This document shows, piece by piece, positions 53,623-64,000 of a DNA stretch of 64,000 nt. The position numbers and the translations under genes were made by a program. The notes beneath the pieces are model-generated. The model was given only the letters and a program-made list of their open reading frames with translations, searched no databases and was not told the DNA's origin. Position 1 is the stretch's first letter. Each line of letters begins with the position of its first letter. The stretch is from Pseudovirgaria hyperparasitica (lineage: Eukaryota; Ascomycota; Dothideomycetes; Acrospermales; Acrospermaceae): the NCBI RefSeq assembly GCF_010093815.1, contig NW_022985551.1, positions 1,289,311-1,353,310 on the forward strand. Reading direction: 5' to 3'.

Positions 53623-56600
53623 CTACATGTATAAAGATGCCACTGCGCATACGTCTCGCTTGATCATCTCCTGCGCTGTCTGCATCTTGGTAAACAGCTC
53701 TGGATCGCCAATGATGCGTGCCGCATTCTTCACCTCGCGACAAGTCTCATCCAACCTCGTGATGACACGAACAATAGTCCCTTCCATGACGTCTGTCAAA
53801 TCCGTGATACGGTTGAAGGACATGCCGCGCGCCCATTCGTAGACGACTTCGACCATTCCAAACCGTGGCTTGCTAACAAAGTCGTTCGAATCGTCAGAGG
53901 ATAGAATGACCTGATGGAGTGTCTGAATCTGATTGACCTTTTCCGATATCTCCACAATCTTTGCCTGTCCCTCTTCCAGCCTGGACGTCAAAGTCGGAGT
54001 GGCGTCCGTTTTCTCTTGGAAGACGAATGCTGAAAGCAGCGCAACAATCTCCTCAGGCTCATATTCTGACAACACATTTTCGAGGATAAGTTCGGTCAAT
54101 ACCAATTCGTCGGCAGAATGGATCTAGGCATATCAGTAAGACAGTGCGCTTGTATCAGAGTAGGACACATACTTCACATGCAACTTTCCCTTTTAGCTCG
54201 ACTCGCGACTTGTCGTCAATGAAGCCTAGGTCCTTTAAGACGGAGAGGCGCTGTTCATAATCTGGAAGCAATTGTAGATTCTGATCCGACATCAGTTGCT
54301 TGAGCTGCGTTATGGACTCTTTGATTATCCATTCGTTATGTTGCATGGTAAACTGCTTTCATCAGTATAGGACTAGTACGAAGGTATGTTGCAAGGCTCA
54401 CGTGTTCTACAAATTTCGGGCACTGCAAGCATGCTCGGTGCTGTGCGGTTTCCGCCTCCTGTTTACGAGCTTCTAGGATGTTCTGAAAAGACAGATCCTT
54501 GATTTTAGTCCAGTCTAGCTCATTCCAGTCAGAGAAATCCCAAGACTTGCACACAGGAACGAATTGGTCTTTGGCGACTTCAAGCGCGCCTACGTTAAAC
54601 ATTAGTATCATAGCTCGTTGCCAGCGAGCTCGTAATACTAAACACTCACCTTTACGATCGTTGAGGGATTTGAGCGGAGCGACTACTTTTATGGCTGTGC
54701 TAGTCACACATTCCACGTCCGCAAGATCGACAAAGACAGGCTCTAGGCTCATATCTTCCACGGTATGAGGCAGAGGAGCAAAAAACTTGCCAAAGTCTGC
54801 CAGGTATGGCAATGCATCACTGATATGCTTTCCTCCTTGGGAGGATGCTATCTCCAGGACGCATAAAGCTCCGGTACCCTTATTGATCCCGTCGCGTATT
54901 AGCATGCCTGCGGTCCGTACACCAGCCTGTGATATATTAGCAACTTTTGGGGAGACATGAATGGGTTCGGCAGTCAGAAACCTTTTTGTAAACTATCAGT
55001 CTCCTTGCAGTGAACCACTTTCTTCCAAGAGGAGATGCTAATGCTGCAAGAAGGAGATCATTTGTTAACCGTTTCCAATTTATACAAGCTTGGTGGCACT
55101 GCTCGAGATCAATGTCGCAAATCTCGCAAGGCTCTCGTTTGATTTTGGCCAGGTCAGCCTCGGACAGCTTCACTTTCTTCTCGTGCTCTGGTAACAGGGT
55201 TTGTGTAGCGTTCTCACTGAAACTGCGCTTAATCATTTCCTCGATCTTCAAAGCCTCGACACGGAGAAGATTTAGAATCATGTTGTATGTCAACCGAAAC
55301 TGCGATCGTAGCTTTGTCGGATCGCCTAGCATCATCTGCCGAAGTCTGGCTATTGGCGGTGCTTCATCTGCTCCAGGAGCAACGATAATGACTGAGCCAA
55401 CCGGGTCAAGGCCTCTTCGTCCAGCTCTCCCAGCCATTTGGGTGTATTCGCCAGGAAGTAGGTCTCTAAACGCTCTACCATCATGTTTACGAAAGCCAGA
55501 GAAGACGACAGTCCTGGTGGGCAGATTGAGACCCATGGCGAAAGTCTCTGTTGCGAACAAAACTTTCACGAGGGACTTTGCAAATAGGATTTCAACCACC
55601 TCCTTAACAATAGGTAGCATACCACCATGGTGGACAGCGATGCCACGCCCAAGAAGCTCTCTTAGCCGTCGAATTTGTGGGAGAGTCCGGTCTTCCGGTT
55701 TCAGTCGAGCGATAGATTTCTCGATAATCATATGTACAGCGCTCTTTTCTTTGGCATTGCAATAGTCCTGGTTCGAGAGAGCATCGGCATTCTCTTCACA
55801 TCGCTTCTTCGAGAAGACAAAGATACAGCATGGAAGTAACTGCTCGTTCCGAAGATGATTGACTAGATGGACCCAGATCGTGCGGTCCTGTGCAGCCGTT
55901 GTACGCCCGCCGCCTCGCCCTGTTCGAGCTATGTTTCCTCTACCACGCTGCGCAGGTGCTTGACCCCGTCCACGTTGCTGAGGGCCACCCCTTAGTGAAC
56001 CACCCCGTTGAGCACCACCTCTTTGTTGTCCACCACGACCACCTCGTTGATTACCACCGCCTCTTGGGCCTTCAGGTTCTGGAGGGGGGGCTTTGATTTT
56101 ATCTTTGCCTGATAGTGCATCGTTCGCATCCTTCCAGCCTTTCTCGATAAATCTTTTTTCGGCATCAACGATCTTATGCATAGCCTTGTTCGCCCACAGG
56201 AAGTGCTCCAAAGGCACAGGCCGCTTTGACGTCGAAATAACGTATATGTCCTTCTTTTTCGTTCTTCCTACCCACGAGGCAAATTCATATGTGTTAGGCA
56301 CTGTTGCGGAAAGTAGAATGAGAGTAACGTGCTCGGGAAGCATGATGATGACCTCTTCCCACACGACTCCACGCTCGAGGTCGTTTACATAATGGACCTC
56401 GTCAAATATCACAAATTCGACGTCACGGATAAGATCTGCACCACGGTAGAGCATACTTCGCAGGATCTCAGTCGTCATGATCAGACAGCTTGCTTCAGGT
56501 CTGATCTGCACATCACCAGTCAGGATTCCGACGTCATCGAACTCGTTGCGAAAGTCTCGGAATTTCTGGTTACTGAGCGCCTTGATTGGCGAAGTATAGA

Positions 56601-57699
56601 TAGCTTTGGTCATGTGCTTTGCTGCTAGTGCAATTGCATATTCAGCGACCACAGTCTTGCCCGCAGACGTGTGAGCAGCCACAAAGACGGAGTCTCCATT
56701 CTCCAAATGATAGACGGCCTCCTTTTGGAACGTGTCGAGTTCGAAAGGCCACTCTCTTGCCATGTCTGGGACGAGGTCTCGAAAGTTGGCAATGCCGCGA
56801 TTGATATCGACCATATGAGCCCACTGTCGACCTCCTCTCTTGGACGAGGCTGTTGCTAGCTGACCGTGGGGAGCAAGGGATGGGAACTCCACGGGCAATA
56901 GAGCATCAATGTCGTCTTCGCTTTCACTTTTATCGTGATCTTCGGAGCCGCTTTCTTTGTTTGCATCGCGAGACCCGTGCGGTCTCTTTGAAACGACATC
57001 ATCGGCATCATACTCCTCCGTCGTCTCCTCTAAAGTCTGCTCTACTTCAGCCGCGGTAGCATCATCTGCTTCCTTTCTTAGTTCAACCTTAAGGCCTCTC
57101 GAAAAGCCAGGAGGAATCTCCAAAAGGCCGCCCTCAACTCCAAATTCAATGATACGATCTAGACCACCGGCTTGCACCCTTGTCTTTCCGGCTTGTTGCT
57201 TAGATATTGCGTCGTCTTCTATAGCTTGTATTGATTCGACGTCATCTAGTCCGCCTGGTGCGAAGGGAAAGAAACCTGCTGCCCCACGAACAAATTCTGC
57301 TCTGTTGGCAGGTTTCCTGAGCAGTGATGTTGAGTTCTTCGCAGTGGCACTGCCAGCAGGAACTGTGATCTCCTTATAGCCAGTCACACGACCTTCGAGT
57401 CCTTCGCGTGTGAACCGAGTGATTGTTCTCGTCTGCGTTGGTGCGATCTCGAAGAGGTTGGTATAGTTGGCTGGAGTTTCCCACCTGTGCTGGAGCTTGT
57501 TGAGCCACTGCGTACTGAATGACGTTGAAGGGGTAAGGAATTCAGTTTGAAGCTCAGATTTGAGCTGTTCTTCACTTCTTCTGGCGCGTTTGCATGGGCG
57601 TTGTTCATGAAGAATCGTGTCTATGAAGGCGTCGTCCTCTGTCTCCAGTGCTTCCGCGACTAGATGCACTTTATGAAATGCATCAACCAAGTCTTCCAT
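53623..57699 (-). CDS. SKI2: SKI2, DExH-box RNA helicase of the Ski complex
   Basis: Five exons, 57699-54982, 54926-54650, 54589-54402, 54352-54173 and 54123-53623, 1287 residues. Start at 57699 (MEDLVDAFHKVHL) chosen for context (AGGATGG). Walker A is AHTSAGKT (Lys348), motif II FDEVH (near 433), motif III LLSATVPN, motif VI QMAGRAGRRG; the linker from RecA1 carries an RGG/RG-rich stretch (about 546-600). C-terminal part: KRSFSENATQ...[44 protein letters not shown]...VFQEK. WPFELDTFQKEAVYHLENG and YSMLYRGADL-like sequence separate Ski2 from Mtr4. The Ski complex feeds mRNA to the cytosolic exosome for 3'-5' decay and quality control. Confidence 0.93.
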
Positions 57700-57919
57700 C
57701 CTGTCAATCATAGCAACAGGATTGCACTTAGTGGAAAGACGTGGCACCAAGAGTATGTTGTTCTTGTCTGTGACGTTGACGGCCTAGGTGTGGAACTCTT
57801 AGCGTCTTTCTGTTACTAGGAGCCCCACTTGCACTTGGGCACAATTAGAACATGGATGTAAAGACAATGCCGGACAAACCAGGCGATTGGCGCCGGTTGC
57901 CACGAATTTATCATAATTA

Positions 57920-58899
57920 TCACCACGGATCATCCATTCCACCCATCTCAGCCATTGCTTCCATTTCGTCCGCAAATTCTTCTTCTTCGGGATGGGCTTT
58001 CGGCGGTTTGGCCGTGGATTTGGTTGCGTTGATAATAGATTCTTCCTCTGCCAACAAAGCGTCAAGATCGTCATCATCAACTTGATCGCCAGAGCCTTCA
58101 TTCCTATGAGATTCTTGTTCTTCAGCTAACAAGGCGTCAAGCTCGTCATCATTTGGGGTGTGTGAGAGAGGTTCACTAGCATTCTCCTGGCCCCTTGAGC
58201 TCTGCGCCAGTCTTGCGTCTAATCTTGATTCACGCGCTTCATTGTTGGCTTGGTCACCGTTCATAAGCCCTTCGGACGCCGGACGTCTTGGGACATCATA
58301 TTCGTCGACATAGTCATCTGGTTCCGAGACTCGTGGTTTTCCTTCGTCAATCCATGCCCTCCTCATCATCTGTATTGTCTTCTTGTGACCCAATTTCTCT
58401 ACCATCACCAAAGCGTCCGTGAACTTCGCACGTGGGTATAGATCGTCGAGCCAGAATTGGTAGGTGTTGAGTAGGCGAGCGATATCAGAGAACTGCATGT
58501 AGGATTAGTAGGATGGTAGACCTAAGTGAAACTCTGTTACGTGCCTCGTGTCCCTTGCCCTTGAACCTCAGTCGATCCTTGGATATTTTGCGCAGCTTTG
58601 GGATTCCAGCAGCTGACAATAATCTAGCCAGTATAAGCATGCATGCCGTCGTTGTTCATCAGATTCTGGCATCACCTTGCCTCGTCCAACTTGGGTATCG
58701 GCTGTCGTTTCTTAACTATCTTGACTTCCTCCTCGATACCCAAATCATTCTTGACATTTACAGCATTGGTGCGAGTTTGCTCTGCGTCGTTCGGTGCATT
58801 GCCTACGTCTCTAAATACGTCGTCCATACTGACATCATAGTTGAACAAATCGTCCAGGTCGTCGCGACTTGCAGACGCTTCCGTAGTGGCTCCTGGCAT
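57920..58899 (-). CDS. CSM3: Csm3/Swi3 replication fork protection subunit
   Basis: Three exons, 58899-58676, 58623-58545 and 58492-57920, 291 residues. The conserved Swi3 domain is [88 protein letters not shown], split here across exon joins. The C-terminus is acidic with two DELDALLAEE-like repeats (NDDELDALLAEEQE and DDDLDALLAEEES). With Tof1/Swi1 it stabilises stalled forks and supports the S-phase checkpoint. The second intron uses a GC donor. The start at 58899 follows the family's usual acidic N-terminus (DDLDDLFNYD). Confidence 0.9.
58493..58544 (-). other. GC-AG intron in CSM3
   Basis: A 52-bp intron starting GCACGT and ending CATGCAG, with TACTAAT branch-like sequence. It joins GKGHE to FSDIARL; the nearby GT (four bases on) shifts the frame to a stop. 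Confidence 0.75.
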
Positions 58900-59463
58900 T
58901 CTGGCTTCGTGGATATTCAGAGTCTTGTCTACAGATGGTAGCGCCTTGATGTCTAAGTGGAGAGCCCAGCTGGTAGAGGTAATACTGTGGAAATATAGTG
59001 TGTATCTCACAAATATCCGATGTAGCCTCTCCGTGGTATAGAGACCGCGCATCGCGAAAGACGCGTCGCGGCGCGGGCGCGGATCAGTAAGTTGCACTAG
59101 TCCTAATTAGGCTAAGGCCCTCACCACACTTTCAATCGGTTCCTTTCTCATCGCCGACAAAGCCTATTGAGCGCGACAATAGCAGCAACCGTGAATGAAA
59201 TCTACCATATAAAATCTATCGACGTCTGATCTGAAGTCCTGAAACAAATTGATGTCCAGTCTTCGTCTTGCTCCTTGCCCAACGACATTAAATAAGCATC
59301 AACCCGCGCATTCTGTCCAGGAGACATTGAGAACCAAAATCTTCGCCGGAAACATACATCGCGAAGCAAACCAATCTTGTTCTACCAACCAAAAGCCCCG
59401 CCAAGTCAAGTGTTGTGGCCCATCAAAACTGCTATCCTTACGAGCACAACGCAGGTCATTACG
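58900..59463. promoter_or_regulatory. Divergent promoter of CSM3 and HPR1
   Basis: 564 bp between two outward start codons. An open frame extends upstream of the CSM3 ATG, but its sequence is not family-like. Confidence 0.5.
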
Positions 59464-61699
59464 ATGGCTGTGTCAGAGGTGGAGTCTGTCGACTCCATCT
59501 CGTACAGACTGCGAGACTTGCTGGCCCACGCTCGCCGATTGAAAAGCTCGACTTCAATAGATCCTCGTCTGCCAGTGTCAGATCTTTTCCAGGAAGCAGG
59601 GCAACCCAAAGTCCGTTCCCACCCAGTTCTTGCGAAGGGAATACTGGAGGCAGCGGCCAGAAAAATATTCTATGGTATATTGGTGAGTCACGTGCAAAGT
59701 CTGACTTTTAGGTTTACTGACTTCATAGGACGAATATGATATAGAAGAGCCTGAATTTGTTCAAATGTGGAATCTGTTGGATATTCTACAGCACTATGAA
59801 GACATCGGTAAGCATGCACTCGTGACCGCCTTGGTCGCAAAGTCACTAAATACCTCATGTACAGGTCAAAGTTCACCAGCTCTGGTACTCTGGCTTCTCG
59901 AAGAGATGCTTGACAGTCAGAACATTGAAGCTTGTCGCCGTGTTTTCGATTACATGGAATCGCGGAGAGAAATCTTGATCGCCGTGAGTGAGAAGCAAAG
60001 TATTTGACGGTTCTACAGCTAAAAGACCATAGAGCAACTTCTCAAGGAACAAAGATTTAGTCATCTTGAGGTCTTGCAACGAACTTCTTCGGCGTCTTTC
60101 TCGAGCTGAAGATGCCGTATTCTGCGGTCGCGTCTTCATTTTCATGTTCCTCAGCTTTCCACTTGGCGACAAGAGCTCCGTCAACCCCCGGGGCGATTTC
60201 CATGTGGAAAACGTCACGACGTTCGCCGACTCGCCATCAGGAGTATCGAACGGAGAGCCTGATGAGATGGATGTGGATGGAACGGAGGTCACTGAAACAC
60301 AAGTCACAGTGAATGTTCAGTCGGACGATGCCGAAACCAACACATCCGCGAATCCAGACGAAAAGGTGGTGCAGAAGAAGACACCAACCTCTCAGGTCGA
60401 TATTGATACGCTCTATCCCATCTTTTGGTCCTTGCAACAAGCATTTTCCAATCCTACTCGACTGTTCTCTCAGGAAGCGTTCGACGAGTTCAAGAAAGGA
60501 CTCGAGATGACTCTACAGAAGTTTAAAGAGATCCCGACGGTAATTTCAGGAGAGAAACTGGGTGTCGGCCGTGGGCTAGCCAGTAGTTCTGACGATTTCG
60601 CGAGCACATTCAACCCCAAATATTTGACCAGCAGAGATCTATTCAAACTAGAGGTACGATCTGTTCCCGGGCCGGACGAACTGTAAGTGCTAATGCCGAA
60701 GACCAGTTAAGCGATCTTGCGTTTCAACGACACATCCTCGTGCAGTCACTCATTTTGATCGACTTTCTCCTATCCCTAACCGAGGCATCGAAAAGCAAGC
60801 TAGCCCCAATCACCACGCAGAAAGCACTCCGGTATACCTTTACAGTGAGCGAACACGACGTACGTATACCCTAGCATCACTAGTATGACATGCAAGTGGC
60901 TGACACGAACACAGGCCGGATGGGCTCTTGGTATCAAGCGAGCTATCGTAAATTATCTGCAGGAGGGGCCCGAAGGCAAATTCTATCATCGCATGGTTGA
61001 AGTTGTCTTGTCCCGAGACAAGAATTGGGTCCAATGGAAACTGGAAAACTGTCCGGAGATCAAACGTGCCCCTGTGCCGGCAGACGTCTTCCAGGAATCG
61101 AAATCTGGAGCGCAAAAAACATGCGCTGGAAGGGTCATGCGTGCAGCGCCCATGGGGTCTTTAAGCTTGGCATTTCTGTCAGATAGCGATGCAACAGATG
61201 GAATGGAGGGTCTCAGAAATGGCGATCGGTAAGGTTCCGCTCATCCGAGAATTTTTGATGCGAAATTGTACGAAGGCTTACTTGGGACAACAGCACGGTG
61301 GTACCAACGCCAGAGAGCTTCATTCATGGCATTCAAGGGGATGACCTGGATCTGGAAATGGCAACTGAAGATGAAAAGGAGTCATTGCACACGGCTAAAA
61401 CCAGTAAGACATGGCGGGCTCTTCGCATTTCAAGCAGGGATAAGCTCAGCCGCTTCGATCAGATTGATGATGGAAAGAACATCCAGAAGCTTACGCAGGT
61501 GGAGCCATCTGCAGAACCGCACGCAGAACTTTCCAACGTCACTGAGCAAGGCGAGGCTGGTTCTGGGCCAGTAGAATTGACAACAGAGAGCTCCGTGACC
61601 GAAAAGGGTGAGAAGGTGCAGGGAACACCGCCCTTGGAGGAACAGCGGGCCGGTTCTTCAGATCAAGTGACAACAGCAGCATCCGAGGGCACCGGTTGA
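59464..61699 (+). CDS. HPR1: THO complex subunit 1 (Hpr1/THOC1)
   Basis: Seven exons, 59464-59682, 59729-59807, 59865-59983, 60033-60653, 60707-60859, 60915-61228 and 61276-61699, 642 residues. Diagnostic stretches: SRNKDLVILRSCNELLRRLSRAEDAVFCGRVFIFMFLSFPLGDKSSVN, YPIFWSLQQAFSNP, FKLELSDLAFQRHILVQSLILIDFLLSL and RDKNWVQWKLENCP. THO couples transcription elongation to mRNA export and prevents R-loops. The third intron has two AG candidates; only the distal one (60032) avoids an in-frame stop. The C-terminal 140 residues are acidic, Ser/Thr/Glu-rich and disordered. Confidence 0.92.
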
Positions 61700-64000
61700 A
61701 GAAGCGACAGCACATTTCCAGAAAGACTAGCCAGGCGCCGTTGAACCAGAGACTAATAATTGGGCCATCGACAAACAGATCGACTACGATCTATAACGCA
61801 GGCACATATTGAGTATGGGGAAGAGAAATCATCCTGCAAGATAGCAGCAAGGGTGCGAAATGTGGGGTTGGGATTATGATGAAATGAAGAAGATGATGAG
61901 ATATGTTCTTGCCATTGAGCTTCATCGGCAGTTACTGGTGGATATATTTGGGACAGATGATAGGACCGGTGCGAGAACGATCTCGGCGTAGACCAGAATT
62001 GGTTATTGTCGACGACTGAAGCAGAGAAATGGGCCGTGGAAGCCAGGAATCGTGTGAAGCGCTAATGCTCGAGTTGGGCGCATGCCAGCCTTCTCTTCGA
62101 ATACTATGCCTATCGCGTTCTTCTTCTTGGACTTGGATGCGGCGGAAATATTTACCGTCGTGCCTGCTGATCGTCTGTAGAGGAATGTCTTTTCCTTCTA
62201 GGGCAGACTTACGCGGGGAAGATGCAGGGTCAGTTGCATGCATGCAGGTAGGTCCTGTCAGACAGGCCTTGGATACGATGAGGTTGTGTCAATAGGTTCT
62301 GTCATTAAGGCCTTGTCATTCAAGCCTTGTCGGTGAGGTTGTGTCAGTAGGTAGGAAGACGCTTCCACTGGCACGTCAAGCTGGCTATACGATGCGTATT
62401 GTATGTACGTTTCCTGACACGCCAGAACCCTTCCTCTCGATCAACGGTCTACGCTGTACATCTGCGCCTTGTGGAGATGCATAGCTAGCTATAGCACACG
62501 GCGCCTCAGGTTGATATGATGTAGTGGTGGTCGCAGTAGTGTCACCGTAGCAGAAGTTTTGCATGGTATGCCACCAATGAGCAAACACCGGTCCAGCGGA
62601 CACAACATCAGAGAGACGTGAGCTGCCGGCTAGCCTCACCGTCTACGATGGGAATGTTAGTAGTATAGATTGTAGCATCATATTCGCGTGTCGATGCATG
62701 TGCCGGTCGGTGGTGTGTTATTTTTTCTTCTCGCAACACATCTATGCATCTATCTATGCATCTGGCTCATCGTGGCGGTGGCGTGCAGAACGAAAGCATA
62801 ATGATCCTTCGCTGCATGTCAAAAGCAAACTATCCCAGCTGGCGAAACGAAACTAAGGCTCATCTCATCTTGTTTGTTGACGGTGGAGCCACGGGGAGAT
62901 GCAGGGTATCGTTGTATTATAAGTGTGCTATGAATCTTGGATGAGTGTTGTTGTTCCCCCGGATGGTTACAGACAGACATGGGTTCGAGATTGAAGGGCG
63001 ATTCGCTTGTCTGTGCGGTGCGATGGGATGCGGCACTCTCTATCTCTGCCCTCCCCCGTCTGTGTATTGTGTATTGTTGTATTGTGGGTTGTGGGTTGAC
63101 CGCCATCCATCTAATACCATATCGCGATCTATGCCCATATCTGCCATCTACCATTCCTCCCCGTTCCCCGCGCATCATAACCCGAAACCGAAACTTCAGC
63201 CCATGCTCGTCCGCGGCCGCGCGCACATGGCACATGGCAGCACACGCACGCAACATGCCCATCCCAGCGGGCATCATCATCTCAAATGTCTGAGGCAGTG
63301 AAAGCTGACGACAGCCTGCGACAGCTTGCGACTCCAGCTGGGTCTTCTTTTTTCCGGGGATAACACAGCCCGGCTGCCGAATGCGAGAATTTCCGTGGCT
63401 CTCCCCCCCCCTCCAATCTCTTCTCTCGCGCGCTGGCTTGAATCCGACGCGTCTGCAGGACTCCATCGGCGAGCAACCTGCGACAGTGGTACAAGGGAGA
63501 GACGTGGAGACTTTGAGTAGCAACAGTGGAATCGCACGAATCCCATTGCTTCATCTGGGATGGCCTCGCGGCCTTTCCCCTGGGTTTTCTCATCTTACGT
63601 CGTCCGCCGTTGCAAACCCAATTTCGCACAGCGGTATCAGAGAGAGAGCTACACGGCACGAGTGGGTGGGGCACGGAAAAATCATGGCAAAAGGACGTAA
63701 TACAGTACAGCAGGATGGCTATAGCTAAGCAAAGCATGGCATGGCATGGCTGATGGTCTGGAGCCTACTTGCCATGAAATGACACGAACATCCCAAGCAA
63801 ATCGGCGAGGCGGTTCGGCCCTATGGAAAACAAGGCCGCCTGTCCCTCTGTTCCTCTTCCTCTGTGTTGCGTCTGTTGGTTGTGGATAATAATGCCGGCC
63901 TGCATCTGGGAAAGAAGTGGGTAATTGGTAGCTCTACATCGTATGGCATTGCCGACGGACACGGAGACATCCCCGGCCAGTTCGCTGCTATTGTAAGGAC
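61700..64000. other. Terminal 2.3 kb without a supported gene
   Basis: Open frames on both strands (for example 62819-63523 minus) are long by chance in GC-rich stretches and lack domains. Near 62262-62355 there is an imperfect repeat of GAGGTTGTGTCAATAGG/GAGGTTGTGTCAGTAGG and CCTTG words. The right end resembles a long fungal promoter with CT/GA-rich tracts (63400-63430) that may belong to a gene beyond the window. Confidence 0.4.

Noticed and set aside
62819-63523. 234-residue minus-strand frame near the right end
   Set aside because: Alternative frames of similar length overlap it, there is no domain, and the sequence is repeat-like.

Overview
The window is nuclear DNA from a filamentous ascomycete (Pezizomycotina; Dothideomycetes is my best guess, by inference only). 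The evidence is many short introns of about 46-95 bp with GT(A/G)AGT-like donors and CTAAC/CTGAC-like branch sites, compact gene spacing, single-copy fungal housekeeping genes, and fungal-type families such as Zn2Cys6 regulators, Dal5-like transporters, P450s and GH43 enzymes. I assembled exons by hand from frame continuity and splice consensus. Coordinates given for a gene run from start codon to stop codon including introns. I see no rRNA, tRNA, CRISPR array or viral element.

Layout. 0.3-13.7 kb is mostly housekeeping: an RBR ubiquitin ligase, HGH1, a proline-rich membrane-anchored protein, TFIIF alpha (Tfg1) and a Cid1-type nucleotidyltransferase. 13.7-29 kb is looser and more accessory: a hexose transporter, an orphan cytochrome P450, a small four-helix membrane protein, a complete calpain-type protease and two short-chain dehydrogenases, separated by long and in places AT-rich gaps. 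A 438-bp non-autonomous DNA transposon with a 10-bp target duplication sits at 29.1-29.6 kb.

29.7-37.7 kb holds what I consider the most interesting unit. It has four genes in two divergent pairs: a PrpF-family isomerase with a Zn2Cys6 regulator, and a mitochondrial tricarboxylate carrier with a Dal5-type carboxylate transporter. An identical 13-bp sequence containing CCCGCGGG lies in each of the two divergent promoters. The gene set suggests uptake or exchange of an unsaturated tricarboxylate or dicarboxylate (aconitate, itaconate or methylaconitate type), its isomerisation, and shuttling into or out of mitochondria under a dedicated local regulator. It overlaps with, but is not the same as, the known itaconate clusters of Ustilago and Aspergillus terreus, because no decarboxylase is visible.

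37.8-43.4 kb has an Asteroid/XPG-like nuclease and a divergent pair of secreted GH43 glycosidases. 43.9-61.7 kb returns to housekeeping: an unknown Ser/Pro-rich protein, TFIIH subunit Tfb2, an extremely intron-rich hotdog thioesterase, an importin-7-type karyopherin, the SKI2 helicase, Csm3/Swi3 and THO subunit Hpr1/THOC1. Two of these genes need a GC-AG intron to keep their frame. The last 2.3 kb shows no gene I can support.
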